Shown here: piece after piece, positions 7,291 through 15,630 of the stretch
How the letters are laid out: each line of letters opens with the position of its first letter
How positions within the stretch are numbered: position 1 is the first letter of the stretch
Source of the DNA: Streptomyces cellostaticus
GTDB lineage: Bacteria; Actinomycetota; Actinomycetes; Streptomycetales; Streptomycetaceae
Direction: 5' to 3'
Length of the DNA stretch: 64,000 nt
Assembly: GCF_023630175.1 (NCBI RefSeq)
Contig: NZ_JALLIN010000016.1
Coordinates: 62,001-126,000 of the forward strand
Notes under the pieces: generated by a model
The model's database searches: none
What the model saw: the letters and a program-made list of their open reading frames with translations, nothing else
What the model was told of the DNA's origin: nothing
Translations under genes and position numbers: made by a program

Positions 7291-8648
7291 GCCGGGGTGC
7301 TTCCTTCGGTGAGTTCGAGGAGTGCGGCCAGTTCGTGGGGCCGGGTGTGGGGGTTGAGGAAGGTGGCCTTGAGCCAGAGCCGTCCGTCGGGGCGGGCCCG
7401 TCCGAGGACGGCGCGGCCTTGGTGCAGCAGGCGGCGCCGTACGGCGGCGACGGCGGTGTCGGGGGCGCCGGCGGGCCGGAACAGGACGGTGCTGATTACG
7501 GGCCGGTCGTAGAGTTCGTGGCCGGGGTGCCGGTGGACGAGGGCGGCGAACTCGTGGGCGCGGGCGCAGACCTGGTCGACCAGGTCGCCGAGTCCGGTGC
7601 GGCCGAGGGTTTTCAGGGTGACGGCGATCTTGAGGATGTCGGGTCTTCGGGTGGTGCGCAGGGAGCGCCCGAGCAGGTCGGGGAGGCCCGCTTCGGTGTC
7701 GTCGTCGGCGTTGAGGTAGTCGGCGTGGTGGTGGAGTGCGGTGAGTTCGCGGGGTGCGGCTACGGCGAGGAGTCCGGCGGCGGCCGGTTGCCAGCCGAGT
7801 TTGTGCAGGTCGAGGGTGACGGTGTGGGCGGCTTGGAGGCCGGCGAGTTTGTCGCGGTGCCGGTCGCTGAAGGCGAGGCCGGCGCCGTAGGCGGCGTCGA
7901 TGTGGAGTCGGGCGCCGTGGGTGCCGCACAGGCGGGCGATCTCGGGCAGTGGGTCGATGAGTCCGGCGTCGGTGGTGCCGGCGGTGGCGGCGACCAGCAG
8001 CGGGCCGGGTTCGGTGGTGAGGGTGTGGTGGAGGGTGGCGGGGTCGAGGGTGCCGCGCGGGGTGGGGAGGACGACCGGGTCGGGCAGGCCGAGCAGCCAG
8101 GCGGCGCGGGGCAGGGAGTGGTGGGCGTTGGCGCCGCAGATCAGGCGGAGGCCGCTGCCGCGGGTCTCGCGGGCGAGGAGCATGGCGAGTTGGTTGGATT
8201 CGGTGCCGCCGGTGGTGACGAGGGCGTCGGGGAGGCCGATGAGCCGGGCGAGGGCGCGGGTGACCTCGGCTTCCAGGGCGGAGGCGGCGGGGGCCTGGTC
8301 CCAGGAGTCCAGTGAGGGGTTGAGGGCGCTGGCGGCGAGGTCGGCGGCGGTTGCGACGGCGAGCGGCGGGCAGTGCAGGTGGGCGGCGCAGAGGGGGTCG
8401 GCGGGGTCGGCGGCGCCTTCGGCCAGGGCGTGTACGAGGGTGCGCAGGGCGTCGGGGTCCGGGGCGTCGGGGAGGACGCCGTTCTTGAGGGCGGCGGCGA
8501 TCCGTGCGGTGACGGTCTCGGGGCCGCCGGCCGGCAGGGGGCCGCCGCGGGCCAGGCGGCCGGTGGCGAGCGCGTCGAGGACGGTGTCCAGGAGGGGGCG
8601 CAGGGCTGTGGGGCCGTCGGGGCCTGAGGCGAGGGGTGGCATGCTCAT
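7287..8648 (-). CDS. Group II pyridoxal-phosphate decarboxylase, DesA-like
   Basis: A 453-residue PLP-dependent decarboxylase of the glutamate/diaminobutyrate/lysine group II family. Key residues are visible: the aromatic-stacking H176 in NAHHSLP, D251 in LHIDAAYG, and the PLP lysine K283 in LDLHKLGWQP. The TTGGTESN loop is conserved. The start ATG 8648 has GGAGGA six bases upstream. It precedes and overlaps the N-monooxygenase gene, an arrangement like desA-desB, where lysine is decarboxylated to cadaverine and then hydroxylated. Substrate could equally be ornithine or diaminobutyrate. No iron-box palindrome was found in the 156 bases before it. Confidence 0.88.
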   Translation of the reverse strand: MSMPPLASGPDGPTALRPLLDTVLDALATGRLARGGPLPAGGPETVTARIAAALKNGVLPDAPDPDALRTLVHALAEGAADPADPLCAAHLHCPPLAVATAADLAASALNPSLDSWDQAPAASALEAEVTRALARLIGLPDALVTTGGTESNQLAMLLARETRGSGLRLICGANAHHSLPRAAWLLGLPDPVVLPTPRGTLDPATLHHTLTTEPGPLLVAATAGTTDAGLIDPLPEIARLCGTHGARLHIDAAYGAGLAFSDRHRDKLAGLQAAHTVTLDLHKLGWQPAAAGLLAVAAPRELTALHHHADYLNADDDTEAGLPDLLGRSLRTTRRPDILKIAVTLKTLGRTGLGDLVDQVCARAHEFAALVHRHPGHELYDRPVISTVLFRPAGAPDTAVAAVRRRLLHQGRAVLGRARPDGRLWLKATFLNPHTRPHELAALLELTEGSTPA

Positions 8649-8804
8649 GGGCGGTCCTCCGGGGCGCGGGACGGGCGGGGGCCCTGGCGGGGGTCCACCC
8701 GTCCGGACGGTTCAACGACCGGGACCCGGATGTGGGTACTGCCGTACGGGGAAAACGCGTTGGAGCGGTGGAGCGGTGGTGGTGGCGCGGCTACCGTCGG
8801 GTGG

Positions 8805-9347
8805 ATGGTTGACGCGTGGATGATCGAGGTGCCCGGTGAGCGGGTGGTGGTGCGTGAGCCCGGTCCGCGGGACGAGGTGCCGCTGCTGACGCTGTTCGAG
8901 GAGTGCGAGGACTGGTTCGTGGCGGCGACGGGGCTGCCGTCGGGGCCGGGTGATGTGCAGGGTCTGTTCTACGCGCTGCCGGAGGGGGCGAGTCCGCAGG
9001 ACAAGGTGGTGCTGGTGCTGGAGCGGGACGGGGTCGTCGCGGGTCTGGTGGACGCGGTGCGGGACCATCCGGAGCCGGGTGCGGTGGCGGTGGGCCTGTT
9101 CCTGCTGGCGCCCTGGGCGCGGGGGCGGGGGCTGGGCCGTGCGCTGGCGGAGTCCCTGCTGGCCCGCGCGGGCGCGGTGTCCCTGGTGACGGCGTCGGTG
9201 CCGGCCGGCTGGCGGTCCGGTGAGGGTTTTCTGGAGCGGCTCGGCTTCTCCCTGGGGGCCGTCGTTCCGGTGCGCAGCACGGTGGGCGACCGGCGGGCGG
9301 GCCCGCGGGAAGGGGGCGTGCGGCGGGCGGAGTTGCGGGTCGGCTGA
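8805..9347 (+). CDS. GNAT family N-acetyltransferase
   Basis: A 180-residue protein with the GNAT core: beta strands around VVLVLERDGVVAGLVDAV and the acetyl-CoA pyrophosphate loop LAPWARGRGLGRALAE (R/Q-x-x-G-x-G/A). The C-terminal region FLERLGFSLG is typical of motif B. It is divergent from the DesA-like gene. An acyltransferase next to a hydroxylated diamine pathway is tempting, but the opposite orientation and lack of DesC likeness argue for an independent role. Start ATG 8805 is chosen because GNAT homology begins soon after; ATG 8820 is possible and the upstream open frame is poor. Acceptor substrate unknown. Confidence 0.75.
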   Translation: MVDAWMIEVPGERVVVREPGPRDEVPLLTLFEECEDWFVAATGLPSGPGDVQGLFYALPEGASPQDKVVLVLERDGVVAGLVDAVRDHPEPGAVAVGLFLLAPWARGRGLGRALAESLLARAGAVSLVTASVPAGWRSGEGFLERLGFSLGAVVPVRSTVGDRRAGPREGGVRRAELRVG

Positions 9348-9753
9348 GGGTCCGGGGATCCCCGGTGGCTCGCCGGGCACGGCGGCCGACGCGGTGCGTC
9401 GCAGGGCGGGGGCGATCGCGTGCGGGGCGTGTCCCGGGCGATCCGGCGGCGCGGGATGGTGCCGTGGCCGTCGTCGTGCGCCCGCCGGGGATCGCGGGAG
9501 GGTCCTCGGCTCCCTCGCTGGATCGGGCCGCGTTCGCTCCCCCCGGGGGATGCCGCCGCGCGCTCCCGGTGAGCGGGGGTGTCGCGGGGTCCCGGTGAGC
9601 GGGGGTGTCGCGGGGTCCCGGAGCGCGGGGGTGTCGCGCGCTCCCGGTGAGCGGGGGTGTCGCGGGGTCCCGGTGAGCGGGGGTGTCGCGGGGTCCCGGA
9701 GCGCGGGGCCCGGGGCGGCCCGGAACTCGGGTGCCCCGGGGAGCCGTCCGGTG
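9348..9753. other. Convergent intergenic region holding a minisatellite
   Basis: The first 215 bases after the GNAT gene are GC-rich with a short palindrome at 9354-9367 (CCGGGGATCCCCGG) and nothing recognised. The remainder is dominated by the 26-bp tandem array listed separately. Confidence 0.5.
9564..9708. repeat. 26-bp tandem repeat, five full units and a partial sixth
   Basis: Units begin at 9564, 9590, 9616, 9642, 9668 and 9694, each opening with TCCCGG. Four units carry TGAGCGGGGGTGTCGCGGGG after that; units three and six carry the AGCGCG variant, so the order is A-A-B-A-A-B, a 78-bp higher-order duplication. The period is not a multiple of three, so it is not coding. It lies just beyond the pepN stop codon. 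Confidence 0.9.
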
Positions 9754-12243
9754 CTACTCGCCCCGCACGCGCAGGGCTCGGGCCAGGTCGTCGAGTTCGT
9801 CGACCAGTTTGCGGCGCAGGGCGGTGACCGGCTCCGCCTCGCGCAGGCAGGCTTCGCCGAGGGCGAGGTTCTCGGCGTCGACGGCGTGGTGCGGGAAGGC
9901 CCAGCGTCCGGCGGCGGCGGCGATGGCAGGGCCGCGGCGGGCGGCGAGCGCGACGGCGTCCTGGTAGAAGCGCGGTACGTAGGGGCGGACGAGGTCGGCC
10001 TGTTCGGGCTGCCAGAAGCCGCGCGCGGTGGCCGTGAAGAGGTAGTTGGAGAGGTCGTCGCCGGCGAACATCGCGTCCCACGCGGCGCGCTTGGCCTCCG
10101 GGTCGGGCAGGGCGGCGCGGCAGAGGGCGGCGCCCTCCTGGCCGCTGGCGGAGGGGTCGCGTTCCAGTTCGGCGGCGATGGCGGCCTCGTCGGTGGCACC
10201 GAGGGCGGCGAGCCGGCCGAGGATGCGCCAGCGCAGTTCGGGGTCGAGTTCGGGTCCCCCGGGGACCGTGCCGTCGGCGAGCCAGGCGGCGATGGTGTCG
10301 GGGTGGGGGGCGACGTCGATGAAGTGGCGTACGGCGATGAGGCGCAGGCCGGGGTTGTCGCCGTCCTCGGTGCGGCGCAGCAGGTCGCGGCAGAGGGAGC
10401 CGAGGGTGGCGAGGGCGTTGGGGCGGTCCTCGGGGCGCAGGTAGCGGTCGGTGATCTGGTGGGCGGCGAAGGCGAGGACGCCCTGTGCGAGGGCGAGGTC
10501 GGTCTCCAGGGGCAGATGGGTGCGGGCGGTCCCGAGGTAGGCGGTGGGCGGGAGTTCACCGTCGCGGACGGCGTCCCGCAGGGCGTTCCAGACCACCGCG
10601 CGGGTGAGGGGGTCGGGCAGTCCGGACAGGCCGGTGCGGACCGCTTCGAAGGAGTCGCCGTCGAAGCGGACCTTGGCGTAGGTCAGGTCGCCGTCGTTGA
10701 CGAGGACCAGCGCGGGGCGCTTGCCGATGGGCTGGGGCGCGTTCTGCGGGATGTCCAGGCCGAGGTGCTCGCGCGGGGTGAGGCGGCCCTCGTCGGTGAG
10801 GTCGTGGTCGTAGAGGCCGACGGTGATCCGGTGCGGGCGGCTGCCGGCGCGGTCCACGGTGAGGGAGCAGGTGCCGTCGGCGGCGGCGACGCGCGGGCTG
10901 AGGGTGTCGACTCCGGTGGTGCGCAGCCAGGCGTCGGCCCAGGCGTGCACGTCGCGGTCGGTGGCCGCGGCGAGGGAGTCGATGAAGTCGGCGAGGGTGG
11001 CGTTGGCGAACCGGTGCCGTTCGAAGTGGATGTTGATGCCGGCGAGGAAGTTCTTCTCGCCGAGCCAGGCGACGAGCTGGCGGAGCGCGGAGGCGCCCTT
11101 GGCGTAGGAGATGCCGTCGAAGTTGAGCAGGGCGGCGGCGGTGTCGTCGACGGCCTCGGGAGCGACCGGGTGGGTGGAGGGGCGCTGGTCGGCGTCGTAG
11201 CCCCAGGCCTTGCGGGTGACGCCGAACTCGACCCAGGGCTGGGTGAAGCGGGTGGCCTCGAGGGTGGTCTGGTAGCCCATGTACTCGGCGAAGGACTCGT
11301 TGAGCCAGATGTCGTCCCACCACTTGAGGGTGACGAGGTCGCCGAACCACATGTGGGCCATCTCGTGGGCGATGACCATGGCGCGGGTCTGCCGTTCGGT
11401 GTCGGTGACGGCGGAGCGGAAGACGTACTCGTCGCGGAAGGTGACCAGGCCGGGGTTCTCCATGGCGGCGGCGTTGAACTCGGGGACGAAGGCCTGGTCG
11501 TAGGAGTCGAAGGGGTAGGGCTCCTCGAACTTCTCGTGGTACTGGTCGAAGCAGGCGCGGGTGACGTCGAAGATCTCCTCGGCCTCCGCCTCGAGGTGGG
11601 GGGCGAGGGAGCGGCGGCAGTGGATGCCGAAGGGCAGGCCGCGGTGTTCGGTGCGCAGCGAGTGCCAGGGGCCGGCGGCGACGGCGACGAGGTAGGTGGA
11701 GATCGGCGGGGTGGGGGCGGCCTGCCAGCGGCCCCGGCCGAGGTGTTCGGTGATGCCGTTGGCGAGGACGCTCCAGCCCTCGGGGACGGTGACGGTGAGT
11801 TCGAAGACGGCCTTGAGGTCGGGCTGGTCGAAGGCGGCGAGGACGCGCTGGACGTCGTCCAGGAACATCTGGGTGTAGACGTACGTCTCGCCGTCGGTGG
11901 GGTCGGTGAAGCGGTGCATGCCCTCGCCGGTGCGGGAGTAGCGCATGGCGGCGTCGACGCGCAGTTCGTGCTCGCCGGCGGTGAGGTCGCGCAGGGGCAG
12001 CCGGTTGCCGTCGAGGGTGTCGGGGTCGAGGGGCTGTCCGTCGAGGGTGACGGTGCGCAGGCGGGCGGGCTTCAGCTCGACGAACGTGTCCCCGGCGGAC
12101 CGCGCGGTGAACCTGATCACGGTGCGGGAGTCGAAGGTCTCGTCGCCCGTGGTGAGATCGAGTTCGACCGTGTAGCGGTGGACGTCGAGGAGCTGTGCTC
12201 GGAGCTGCGCTTCGTCGCGCGTGATGACGGACATGGACGCCAT
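9754..12243 (-). CDS. pepN: Aminopeptidase N (M1 family zinc metallopeptidase)
   Basis: An 829-residue M1 aminopeptidase. The N-terminal beta domain (1-200) is followed by the exopeptidase motif AAMENPG (about 258-264) and the zinc site HEMAH (293-297) with the third ligand E316 in NESFAEY. The C-terminal ERAP1-like helical domain is complete (about 510-829). It removes N-terminal residues from peptides, probably in the cytoplasm because no signal peptide is seen. Length agrees with actinobacterial PepN. ATG 12243 is chosen; ATG 12234 (three residues shorter) is equally likely. The gene is bounded on both sides by short tandem repeats. Confidence 0.95.
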   Translation of the reverse strand: MASMSVITRDEAQLRAQLLDVHRYTVELDLTTGDETFDSRTVIRFTARSAGDTFVELKPARLRTVTLDGQPLDPDTLDGNRLPLRDLTAGEHELRVDAAMRYSRTGEGMHRFTDPTDGETYVYTQMFLDDVQRVLAAFDQPDLKAVFELTVTVPEGWSVLANGITEHLGRGRWQAAPTPPISTYLVAVAAGPWHSLRTEHRGLPFGIHCRRSLAPHLEAEAEEIFDVTRACFDQYHEKFEEPYPFDSYDQAFVPEFNAAAMENPGLVTFRDEYVFRSAVTDTERQTRAMVIAHEMAHMWFGDLVTLKWWDDIWLNESFAEYMGYQTTLEATRFTQPWVEFGVTRKAWGYDADQRPSTHPVAPEAVDDTAAALLNFDGISYAKGASALRQLVAWLGEKNFLAGINIHFERHRFANATLADFIDSLAAATDRDVHAWADAWLRTTGVDTLSPRVAAADGTCSLTVDRAGSRPHRITVGLYDHDLTDEGRLTPREHLGLDIPQNAPQPIGKRPALVLVNDGDLTYAKVRFDGDSFEAVRTGLSGLPDPLTRAVVWNALRDAVRDGELPPTAYLGTARTHLPLETDLALAQGVLAFAAHQITDRYLRPEDRPNALATLGSLCRDLLRRTEDGDNPGLRLIAVRHFIDVAPHPDTIAAWLADGTVPGGPELDPELRWRILGRLAALGATDEAAIAAELERDPSASGQEGAALCRAALPDPEAKRAAWDAMFAGDDLSNYLFTATARGFWQPEQADLVRPYVPRFYQDAVALAARRGPAIAAAAGRWAFPHHAVDAENLALGEACLREAEPVTALRRKLVDELDDLARALRVRGE

Positions 12244-12311
12244 GCTGCCTGATGGCTTCCACAGCGGACAGGGGCGGATCGGTACACGGCATATGTCCGG
12301 TCTCGCGCCCC

Positions 12312-12403
12312 GTGCCGTGGCGTCCGCGCCCCCTGTGCCGCCGTGTCCGCGCCCCCGGTGCCACGGGGTCCGCGCTCCCGGTGCCGCCGTGTCCGCGCCC
12401 GGC
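12312..12403. repeat. 23-bp tandem repeat, four units
   Basis: Four head-to-tail 23-base units start at 12312, 12335, 12358 and 12381, each beginning GTGCC and containing GTCCGCGC. They fill much of the gap between pepN and the chorismate mutase gene. A 13-base string (CGCGCTCCCGGTG) is shared with the 26-bp array at the other end of pepN. Confidence 0.85.
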
Positions 12404-12427
12404 GTTCCGGCGGGCCGGCGCGGGGTG

Positions 12428-12787
12428 TCAGCCGGTCGTGGCGGACGGTCCGCCGACCGTGTCCCCGGCGATGGACTCGTGGTGCCGGATGACCTCGGCG
12501 ATGATGAAGTTGAGGAACTTCTCGGCGAAGGCCGGGTCCAGCTTGGCGTTCTCGGCGAGGCGGCGCAGCCGTTCGATCTGCCGGGCCTCGCGGGCCGGGT
12601 CGGCGGGCGGGAGCTGGTGCCGCGCCTTGAGCCGGCCGACCTGCTGGGTGCACTTGAAGCGCTCGGCGAGCATGTGGACGACGGCCGCGTCGATGTTGTC
12701 GATGCTGTCGCGCAGCCGCTCCAGCTCCTGGCGGACCGCGGGGTCGACGTCACCGGTACCGGTGTTGCTGATGGTCATGACGGTCAA
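12428..12787 (-). CDS. Chorismate mutase (AroQ class, monofunctional)
   Basis: A 119-residue all-helical AroQ-type chorismate mutase that converts chorismate to prephenate for phenylalanine and tyrosine synthesis. Typical stretches are LERLRDSIDNIDAAVVHMLAERF (read in parts), the conserved lysine in VGRLKARHQLPPADPARE and the C-terminal FLNFIIAEVIRHH. The first ATG 12787 is used; ATG 12778 is possible. It lies upstream of pepN on the same strand with a 184-base gap occupied by tandem repeats, so the two may not be cotranscribed. No prephenate dehydratase or dehydrogenase domain is fused. Confidence 0.9.
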   Translation of the reverse strand: MTVMTISNTGTGDVDPAVRQELERLRDSIDNIDAAVVHMLAERFKCTQQVGRLKARHQLPPADPAREARQIERLRRLAENAKLDPAFAEKFLNFIIAEVIRHHESIAGDTVGGPSATTG

Positions 12788-12917
12788 CCCTAAGGGGGCG
12801 CGGCCCGGCGATCACAAGGTGACCAGCATGCGATCGGTCCCGGTCCGCGGGCGGGGGCGGTGGCGCGGGTGCCCGCATACAGTGGAAGGGAGTTCGGGGC
12901 GTCTTTGGGGGTCGCAC

Positions 12918-13805
12918 GTGGCGGACGGCGGACCGGTCGAGCACGGTTACCCGCACCTGGAGACGGTGCGGGCGGCGGTCACCGCGCTGTACCGGCGGCT
13001 GTCGTACGACACCGTGCGGACGTTCTCGGCGAGCGTGCCGCCGGCCGACGTGGCCTTCTGCGACACGGACGACCTGCATCTGGGCGCGCAGCGGGTGGCC
13101 CGTGAGGTCGTGCGGCACTTCAGGCTGCCGGACGCGCGGCTGGTGGTGGGGTTCCGGGAGATGACGCACGCCGCCCATGTCGAACTGGCGGCGGGTCCGG
13201 AGTACTTCGTGGAGCTGAACGACCGGTTCCGTACCCATCGCAGGGACATCGGCGCGGCGCTCGCCCATGAGGTGACCCATGTCTACCTGCACCGTCTGGA
13301 TCTGGCGTTCCCGACCACGGCGGAGAACGAGATCCTGACGGACACGGTGGCGGCCTACCTGGGCGCGGGCTGGCTGCTGCTGGACGCGTACCGCGAGGAC
13401 GGGGTGTCCTCGCAGAAGCTGGGCTATCTCACCCCGGAGGAGTTCGGGTACGTCCTCGCCAAGCGGGCGCTGCTGTTCGACGAGGATCCCTCCGTGTGGT
13501 TCACCAGCCCGCAGGCGTACTCGGCCTACGTCAAGGGCCGGGAGCGGGCCCTGCGGGACGGGCAGCAGCCGCCGCTGACCGGGGCGGGCTGGGCGGGCCG
13601 GCGCCGCTACGCCCATGACCGGCGTCATCCGTCGGGGTGCCGGCCGGCCGCGGGGTACGCCTTCACGTCCGGTCCCGGTCCGGGCGGTGAGCTGCGGGTG
13701 TCCTTTCCCTGCCCCACGTGTCTGCAGCGGATCCGGCTGCCGGTCAGGGGGCGGGTGCGGGCCCGGTGCGGGCTGTGCCGCACGGTGCTGGAGTGCGACA
13801 CGTAG
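12918..13805 (+). CDS. Putative HExxH metalloprotein with C-terminal zinc ribbon
   Basis: A 295-residue protein of unknown function. A gluzincin-like motif HEVTH (117-121) is followed by ENEILTDTVAAY (about 136-147), in which E138 or D142 could be the third zinc ligand, as in zincin families. A basic low-complexity stretch (about 210-240) leads to a C-terminal zinc ribbon, CPTC and CGLC about 22 residues apart. No signal peptide or membrane segment is seen, so a cytoplasmic peptidase or metal-dependent scaffold is possible. GTG 12918 is chosen, preceded by a run of Gs; the longer open frame upstream crosses the tandem repeats and has poor composition. Peptidase activity is inferred only from the motif. 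Confidence 0.75.
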   Translation: MADGGPVEHGYPHLETVRAAVTALYRRLSYDTVRTFSASVPPADVAFCDTDDLHLGAQRVAREVVRHFRLPDARLVVGFREMTHAAHVELAAGPEYFVELNDRFRTHRRDIGAALAHEVTHVYLHRLDLAFPTTAENEILTDTVAAYLGAGWLLLDAYREDGVSSQKLGYLTPEEFGYVLAKRALLFDEDPSVWFTSPQAYSAYVKGRERALRDGQQPPLTGAGWAGRRRYAHDRRHPSGCRPAAGYAFTSGPGPGGELRVSFPCPTCLQRIRLPVRGRVRARCGLCRTVLECDT

Positions 13806-13829
13806 GGCGCCGGCCGGGCCGGGCGGGAG

Positions 13830-14552
13830 TCAGCCGGCCAGGATGCCGGCGGTGCGCGCGGCCGCCAGCCACCGCGGGAACTCGCCGACGAGCCGGTCGT
13901 ACAGTTCGGCGTCCGGGACCCGGCGCGGGTCCCGGCCGGCGTGGAAGAAGCCGGCGTTGTCCACGGCGCGTTCGGCGGGCACGGGCAGTTCGTCGAGTCT
14001 GCGCAGGAAGTCGAACTGCCGGCTGTCCGGGTCGCCGAAGCCGACGAACTGCCAGAACAGGGGGAGCTTGGCGGCCTTGCGGAGGTGGCGTTCGGCGGCG
14101 GGTCTGCTGGTGGGGCCGCCGTCGGTCTGGAAGACGACCAGGGCGGGGGCGGTGGCGCCGCTGTCGAGGTAGTGGTCGATGACGGCGTCCATGGCCAGGT
14201 GGTAGTTGGTCCTGCCCATGTGCCCGAGCCCGGCCGCGATCTCCTCGATCCGGCCCTCGTGGCCGTCGAGGGTGATGTCGGTGACCGCGTCGATGTCGGT
14301 GGAGAAGACGACCACCGGCACCCGGCCGTCGTCGTCCAGGTGCGCGGACAGGCCCAGCACGCGGTCGGCGAGGGCCTGCACGCTGCCGTCCCGGTAGTAG
14401 GGCCGCATCGACCCCGAGTGGTCCATCACCAGGTACACGGCGGCACGGAGATCGTCCAGTCCGTGTTTGCGCAGGGAGATCCCGGCCGTCCGGTACGGCG
14501 CGACGAGCGCGGGCGCGGTCTCCTCCAGTTTGCGCAGGCTGATCGCGGCCAT
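13830..14552 (-). CDS. VWA-domain protein (TerF/TerY-like)
   Basis: A 240-residue protein formed almost wholly by a von Willebrand factor A domain. The MIDAS metal site reads DHSGSM (D44, S46, S48), with the distal threonine in GRTNYH and the aspartate in VVFQTDGGPTS. Alpha/beta alternation fills about 30-235. Similar proteins are found in tellurite-resistance (Ter) gene sets, but no other ter gene is adjacent. It converges with the HExxH gene (24-base gap) and is divergent from the rhomboid gene. Function unknown beyond probable metal-dependent protein binding. Confidence 0.85.
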   Translation of the reverse strand: MAAISLRKLEETAPALVAPYRTAGISLRKHGLDDLRAAVYLVMDHSGSMRPYYRDGSVQALADRVLGLSAHLDDDGRVPVVVFSTDIDAVTDITLDGHEGRIEEIAAGLGHMGRTNYHLAMDAVIDHYLDSGATAPALVVFQTDGGPTSRPAAERHLRKAAKLPLFWQFVGFGDPDSRQFDFLRRLDELPVPAERAVDNAGFFHAGRDPRRVPDAELYDRLVGEFPRWLAAARTAGILAG

Positions 14553-14694
14553 GGTGCCCCCCTCGGGTCCGGCGAACGGCCGAGCCTACGCGATCACCGC
14601 CCCCTGCTGTCGCTCACGCCGCAGTGGTTCGCTATTTTGTTCGCCGCCGTCCCCACCGGCTCCCCCGTCCCCGTGAACCTGCAAGGAGCCGGCT

Positions 14695-15588
14695 GTGACC
14701 GCCGAGTCCGCCGTGACCGTGTGCTTCCGTCACCCCAAAATGGAAGCGCACGTCCGCTGCACCCGCTGTGACCGCTTCATCTGCCCGTCCTGCATGCGGG
14801 AGGCCGCCGTCGGCCACCAGTGCGTGGAGTGCGTGAAGGAGGGGCTGCGCTCGGTCCGGCAGGCGCGGACGGCGTTCGGCGGCCGGATCAGCGCGGTGCC
14901 GGTGGTGACGTACGTCCTGCTCGGGCTGAACGTGCTCGCCTATCTCGCCGAGCTGGCCCGGCCCTCGGTCGAGAACCGGTTCGACATGCTGGGCACGACG
15001 CCACCGGGCTACCTGCCCGAGGGGGTCGCGCACGGCGAGTGGTACCGGCTGCTGACCGGGGCGTTCCTGCATCTGACACCCACCGAGGGCGCGTTCGGCA
15101 TCACGCACATCCTGTTCAACATGCTGGCGCTGTGGAACGTCGGCCGGATCGTCGAGGCGCAGCTCGGCCGCGTCCGCTACCTCGCCCTGTACCTGCTGTC
15201 GGCGCTGGGCGGCTCGGTGCTCGTGCTGCTGCTCGCCCCGCAGACCCCCACGGTCGGGGCGTCCGGAGCGATCTTCGGGCTGGGTGCCGCGTACTACATC
15301 ATGGGCCGCCGGCTCGGCTACGACCGGCAGGCGGTCAACCAGTACATGACGGGTCTGCTGATATGGCTGGTGGTCTCCGCCTGGATGACCTCCTGGCAGG
15401 GGCACCTCGGCGGTCTGCTGGCCGGCGCGACGGTGACGCTCGCCTACGCCTACGCGCCCCGCGACGGCCGGCGCGGCCTCGTCCAGGCGGGTGTGTGCGT
15501 GGCCCTGCTCGTGCTGCTGGTGGTACTGACCGCGGTCAAGGTGTCCTCGCTTGCCGAGGGGCCGGCACTCGTGGGAGGCGCGGCCTGA
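14695..15588 (+). CDS. Rhomboid family intramembrane serine protease
   Basis: A 297-residue rhomboid. An N-terminal treble-clef-like zinc module (about 10-46: CFRH, CTRC, CPSC, HQCVEC) precedes six or seven membrane segments (from about 68 to 282). The catalytic dyad is visible: S190 in GASGAIFG and H237 in WQGHLGGLLAG. The loop-1 region WYRLLTGAFLH and the HILFNMLALWNVG stretch are typical. It cleaves membrane proteins within or next to their membrane spans; the substrate is unknown. The GTG start has AAGGAG six bases upstream. The zinc module is usual in actinobacterial rhomboids. Confidence 0.93.
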   Translation: MTAESAVTVCFRHPKMEAHVRCTRCDRFICPSCMREAAVGHQCVECVKEGLRSVRQARTAFGGRISAVPVVTYVLLGLNVLAYLAELARPSVENRFDMLGTTPPGYLPEGVAHGEWYRLLTGAFLHLTPTEGAFGITHILFNMLALWNVGRIVEAQLGRVRYLALYLLSALGGSVLVLLLAPQTPTVGASGAIFGLGAAYYIMGRRLGYDRQAVNQYMTGLLIWLVVSAWMTSWQGHLGGLLAGATVTLAYAYAPRDGRRGLVQAGVCVALLVLLVVLTAVKVSSLAEGPALVGGAA

Positions 15589-15630
15589 TCCGGGCCGTAC
15601 GGTGACTGCCATGAAGAGACGGGACCTGTC

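Noticed and set aside
7291..8715. Extension of the N-monooxygenase frame across the decarboxylase gene
   Set aside because: The extra part is an Arg/Pro-rich shadow of the decarboxylase; the ATGA overlap gives a clear start.
8649..8804. Iron-box between the DesA-like and GNAT genes
   Set aside because: No TTAGGTTAG-like palindrome was found; GC content is even throughout.
9564..9708. CRISPR array
   Set aside because: Units are directly adjacent with no unique spacers, and no cas gene is present.
12252..12917. Upstream extension of the HExxH gene (over 200 codons)
   Set aside because: It runs through the 23-bp repeats and antisense to chorismate mutase, with no ribosome-binding site or coding character.
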